A DNA stretch of 64,000 nucleotides, from positions 4,011 to 68,010 of the forward strand of contig JBBSBL010000009.1 in NCBI GenBank assembly GCA_038251325.1, given 5' to 3'. The notes beneath the pieces were generated by a model. The model did not search any database, was not told the DNA's origin, and worked only from the letters and a program-made list of their open reading frames with translations. A program made the position numbers and the translations under genes. Each line of letters begins with the position of its first letter. Position 1 is the first letter of the stretch. This DNA comes from JBBSBL01 sp038251325 (lineage in GTDB: Bacteria; Actinomycetota; Thermoleophilia; Solirubrobacterales; Solirubrobacteraceae). Below, piece by piece: positions 61,831 to 64,000 of the stretch.

Positions 61831-63906
61831 CTACGTGATGATCGGGATGATCAGGATCGCGACGATGTTCGCGACCTTGATCATCGGGTTGATCGCCGGC
61901 CCCGCCGTGTCCTTGTAGGGGTCGCCGACGGTGTCGCCGGTCACCGAGGCGGCGTGCGCATCCGAGCCCTTGCCTCCGTAGGCGCCGTCCTCGATCAGCT
62001 TCTTCGCGTTGTCCCACGCCCCGCCGCCGCTGGTCATCGAGATGGCCATGAACAGGCCGACGACGATGACGCCGATGAGCAGGCCGCCGAGCGCCTCGAT
62101 CGAGATCAGGCCCACGATGAGCGGGATGAGGATCGGGACGAGCGAGGGAATGATCATCTCCCGTTGGGCCGACTTGGTGACGAGGTCGACGCAGGCGGCG
62201 TACTCCGGCTGCTCGGTGCCGTCCATGATCCCCGGCTTCTCGCGGAACTGGCGGCGGACCTCCTCCACGACCGCGCCGCCGGCGCGGCCGACCGCCTCCA
62301 TCGAGAGGGCGGCGAACAGGTAGACCATCATGCCGCCGATGAGCAGCCCGATGAGGACCGGCGGGTTGCCGATCTCGAAGCGGAAGAGCTTGTTCGCCGC
62401 GGCGGTGAGCTCGCGCTCGAAGGCGGCGAACAGCACGAGGGCGGCCAGCGCCGCGGAGCCGATCGCGTACCCCTTCGTCACCGCCTTGGTCGTGTTCCCG
62501 ACCGCGTCGAGCGGGTCGGTGACGTTGCGCACCTCCTCGGGCAGATCGGCCATCTCGGCGATCCCTCCGGCGTTGTCGGTGATCGGCCCGAAGGCGTCGA
62601 GGGCCACGATGAGCCCCGTCAGCGAGAGCTGGGCCATCACCGCGACGCCGATGCCGTAGATGCCGTCGACGCCGCCGCCGGCGAGCTTCCACGCGCCGAG
62701 GATGCCGAGCGCGATGACGATCGCCGGAAGCGCGGTGGCCTGGAAGCCCTGCGCCAGCCCCTGGATGATGTTCGTCGCGTGCCCCGTCTGCGAGGCGGCG
62801 GCCGTCTTCTTCACCGGCGAGAAGCGGGTCGAGGTGTAGTAGTCGGTGATCACGAAGAGGAGCCCGGTGACGCCGAGGCCGATCAGCGAGCAGAGGTAGA
62901 AGTCGGTCACCGTCGGGGCGCTGCGCGCGGCGACGATGGTCTTGAAGCTGATGTTGTCCATCAGCCACGCGGTGACCGGGTAGAAGGCGGCGGCCGCGAT
63001 GAGCGCCGAGACGATCAGCCCCTGGTAGAGGGCCCGCTCGACGTTCCCGGCGGCGGAGCGCACGGCGAAGGTCCCGATGATCGAGGCGATGATCGAGACG
63101 CCGCCCAGCACCAGCGGGTAGAGGGCGACCTGCGTCTGCTCGTTGAAGGTGAGCACGCCGAGCAGCATCACGGCGACGGCGGTGACCGCGTAGGTCTCGA
63201 AGAGGTCGGCCGCCATGCCGGCGCAGTCGCCGACGTTGTCGCCCACGTTGTCGGCGATCACCGCCGGGTTGCGCGGGTCGTCCTCGGGGATGCCGGCCTC
63301 GATCTTGCCGACGATGTCCGCGCCGACGTCGGCGCCCTTGGTGAAGATGCCGCCGCCCAGACGGGCGAAGACCGAGATCAGCGAGCCGCCGAAGCCGAGG
63401 CCGACGAGCGCGTCGATGGCCTCCTTCTGGCTCTTGTCGAAGATCGCGGTGAGGATCCCGTAGTAGGCGGCCACCCCGGTCAGGGCCAGGCCGACGACGA
63501 GCATTCCGGTGACCGCGCCGCCGCGGAAGGCGACGTCGAGCGCCCGCCCCACGCCGTCGCGCGCGGCCTCGGCCACGCGGGCGTTGGCGCGCACCGAGAC
63601 GTTCATCCCGATGTAGCCCGCGGCGGCAGAGGCAAGCCCGCCGATCAGGAAGCCGACCGCGACCTCGATGTTCTGGATGAAGATCAGCGCGACGAAGAGC
63701 ACCGCGCCGACCGCGGCGATCGTCGTGTACTGCCGGTTCAGGTAGGCGCGAGCCCCCTCCTGCACGGCGGCCGAGATCGAGCGCATCTGCTCGTTGCCGG
63801 GAGACAGCGCGAGCAGCTGGCGCGAGGTGACGGCGCCGTAGATGACCGCGCAGCCGGCGCACACCAGCGCGATGACGACCCCGTGGTCGGTCAGGAACTC
63901 GGACAA
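61831..63906 (-). CDS. hppA: Membrane proton-translocating pyrophosphatase, K+-independent type
   Basis: A 691-residue integral pump coupling pyrophosphate hydrolysis to proton export. Family signatures: IFTKGADVGADIVGKIEAGI, DNVGDNVGDCAGMAADLFE, AFGPITDNAGGIAEM and GDTVGDPYKDTAGPAINPM. The segment GNTTKAVTKGYAIGSA has Lys and Thr at the two positions that mark K+-independent pumps. The start is a TTG at 63906, preceded by GGAGGA at ideal spacing; an ATG at 63987 would add 27 Arg/Ser-rich residues and is less likely. A 7-bp-arm hairpin lies in the leader. Confidence 0.95.
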   Translation of the reverse strand: MSEFLTDHGVVIALVCAGCAVIYGAVTSRQLLALSPGNEQMRSISAAVQEGARAYLNRQYTTIAAVGAVLFVALIFIQNIEVAVGFLIGGLASAAAGYIGMNVSVRANARVAEAARDGVGRALDVAFRGGAVTGMLVVGLALTGVAAYYGILTAIFDKSQKEAIDALVGLGFGGSLISVFARLGGGIFTKGADVGADIVGKIEAGIPEDDPRNPAVIADNVGDNVGDCAGMAADLFETYAVTAVAVMLLGVLTFNEQTQVALYPLVLGGVSIIASIIGTFAVRSAAGNVERALYQGLIVSALIAAAAFYPVTAWLMDNISFKTIVAARSAPTVTDFYLCSLIGLGVTGLLFVITDYYTSTRFSPVKKTAAASQTGHATNIIQGLAQGFQATALPAIVIALGILGAWKLAGGGVDGIYGIGVAVMAQLSLTGLIVALDAFGPITDNAGGIAEMADLPEEVRNVTDPLDAVGNTTKAVTKGYAIGSAALAALVLFAAFERELTAAANKLFRFEIGNPPVLIGLLIGGMMVYLFAALSMEAVGRAGGAVVEEVRRQFREKPGIMDGTEQPEYAACVDLVTKSAQREMIIPSLVPILIPLIVGLISIEALGGLLIGVIVVGLFMAISMTSGGGAWDNAKKLIEDGAYGGKGSDAHAASVTGDTVGDPYKDTAGPAINPMIKVANIVAILIIPIIT

Positions 63907-63936
63907 GGAATCCTCCAGAAGTCTGCGTTCAGATGA

Positions 63937-63953
63937 GGGGCCGGTGCGGCCCC
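63937..63953. promoter_or_regulatory. Hairpin upstream of hppA
   Basis: GGGGCCG (63937-63943), loop GTG, CGGCCCC (63947-63953): a perfect 7-bp stem in the leader, 31 bp before the TTG start. It may be a leader structure or the terminator of a gene beyond the window edge. Confidence 0.35.
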
Positions 63954-63964
63954 GAAACGTGCTT

Positions 63965-64000
63965 GGGGCGGCCGTCGACCCGCGCACGGGCGGCCGCCCC
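63965..64000. terminator. Long inverted repeat at the window edge
   Basis: GGGGCGGCCG (63965-63974) pairs with CGGCCGCCCC (63991-64000), ten perfect pairs with a 16-base loop. Possibly the terminator of a neighbouring gene outside the window; context is cut off. Confidence 0.3.

Noticed and set aside
61403..63936. Long open frames in other frames over hppA, on both strands
   Set aside because: Asp/Arg/His-rich low-complexity translations; the hppA frame has all the pyrophosphatase signatures.

Overview
The window is 64 kb of very GC-rich, densely packed bacterial chromosome. Many genes start with GTG and overlap the previous stop codon by four bases. Gene content (GatCAB with GltX, CtpE-like and RCK proteins, PASTA and eukaryote-type kinase proteins, many secreted proteases) points to Actinobacteria. 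The deep, non-mycolic flavour suggests Thermoleophilia/Solirubrobacterales, but that placement is an inference. No CRISPR array, rRNA, replication origin or intact insertion sequence was found.

Layout: 1-8.2 kb is a long leftward cluster (polysaccharide deacetylase, pcrA with an in-frame stop, folD, two membrane proteins, gatC-gatA-gatB). 8.4-15.5 kb holds two glycosyltransferases, cysE-cysK, a lysyl-oxidase-like protein, an acyltransferase, an enoyl-CoA hydratase and a DUF3891 protein. 15.5-17.6 kb is a decayed island: a cytochrome c gene surrounded by fragments that resemble a P-type ATPase, an IS1380-type transposase and a tyrosine recombinase. 17.6-25.9 kb carries regulators (Rrf2, HDOD-LuxR), gltX, nfo, an orphan antitoxin, dodecin, and a TetR/YceI/FMN-reductase locus with two operator-like palindromes. 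25.9-33.8 kb has a Ser/Thr kinase facing a PASTA lipoprotein, a CtpE-type ATPase, a tail-anchored repeat protein, Lon and a double cupredoxin.

At 35.4-37.2 kb an aldehyde dehydrogenase gene is followed by a 1,754-bp segment bounded by perfect 38-bp inverted repeats, which are themselves abutted by a 14-bp direct repeat (13/14). It carries a PRC-barrel protein and a lipoprotein but no transposase, and looks like a non-autonomous transposable unit. 37.3-48.8 kb encodes a 1,201-residue secreted delta-60/metalloprotease-like protein, a heterodimeric ABC exporter, a secreted hydrolase and a subtilase. 48.9-51.2 kb has tRNA-Gln next to an HNH nuclease whose reading frame crosses the tRNA antisense. 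51.3-57.8 kb is a leftward operon of two APC permeases with universal-stress tails, two RCK/TrkA proteins and an FAD reductase, probably a cation (K+) uptake and sensing unit. The right end has an enoyl-reductase-like protein, a secreted metzincin-like protein, an amidase and the K+-independent proton pyrophosphatase.

Functional links: gatCAB, gltX and tRNA-Gln(CUG) together would supply Gln-tRNA by the indirect transamidation route. The kinase/PASTA pair, the RCK/permease operon and the secreted enzymes suggest an envelope-active soil-type organism. All functional assignments come from reading motifs by eye; no database search was run.
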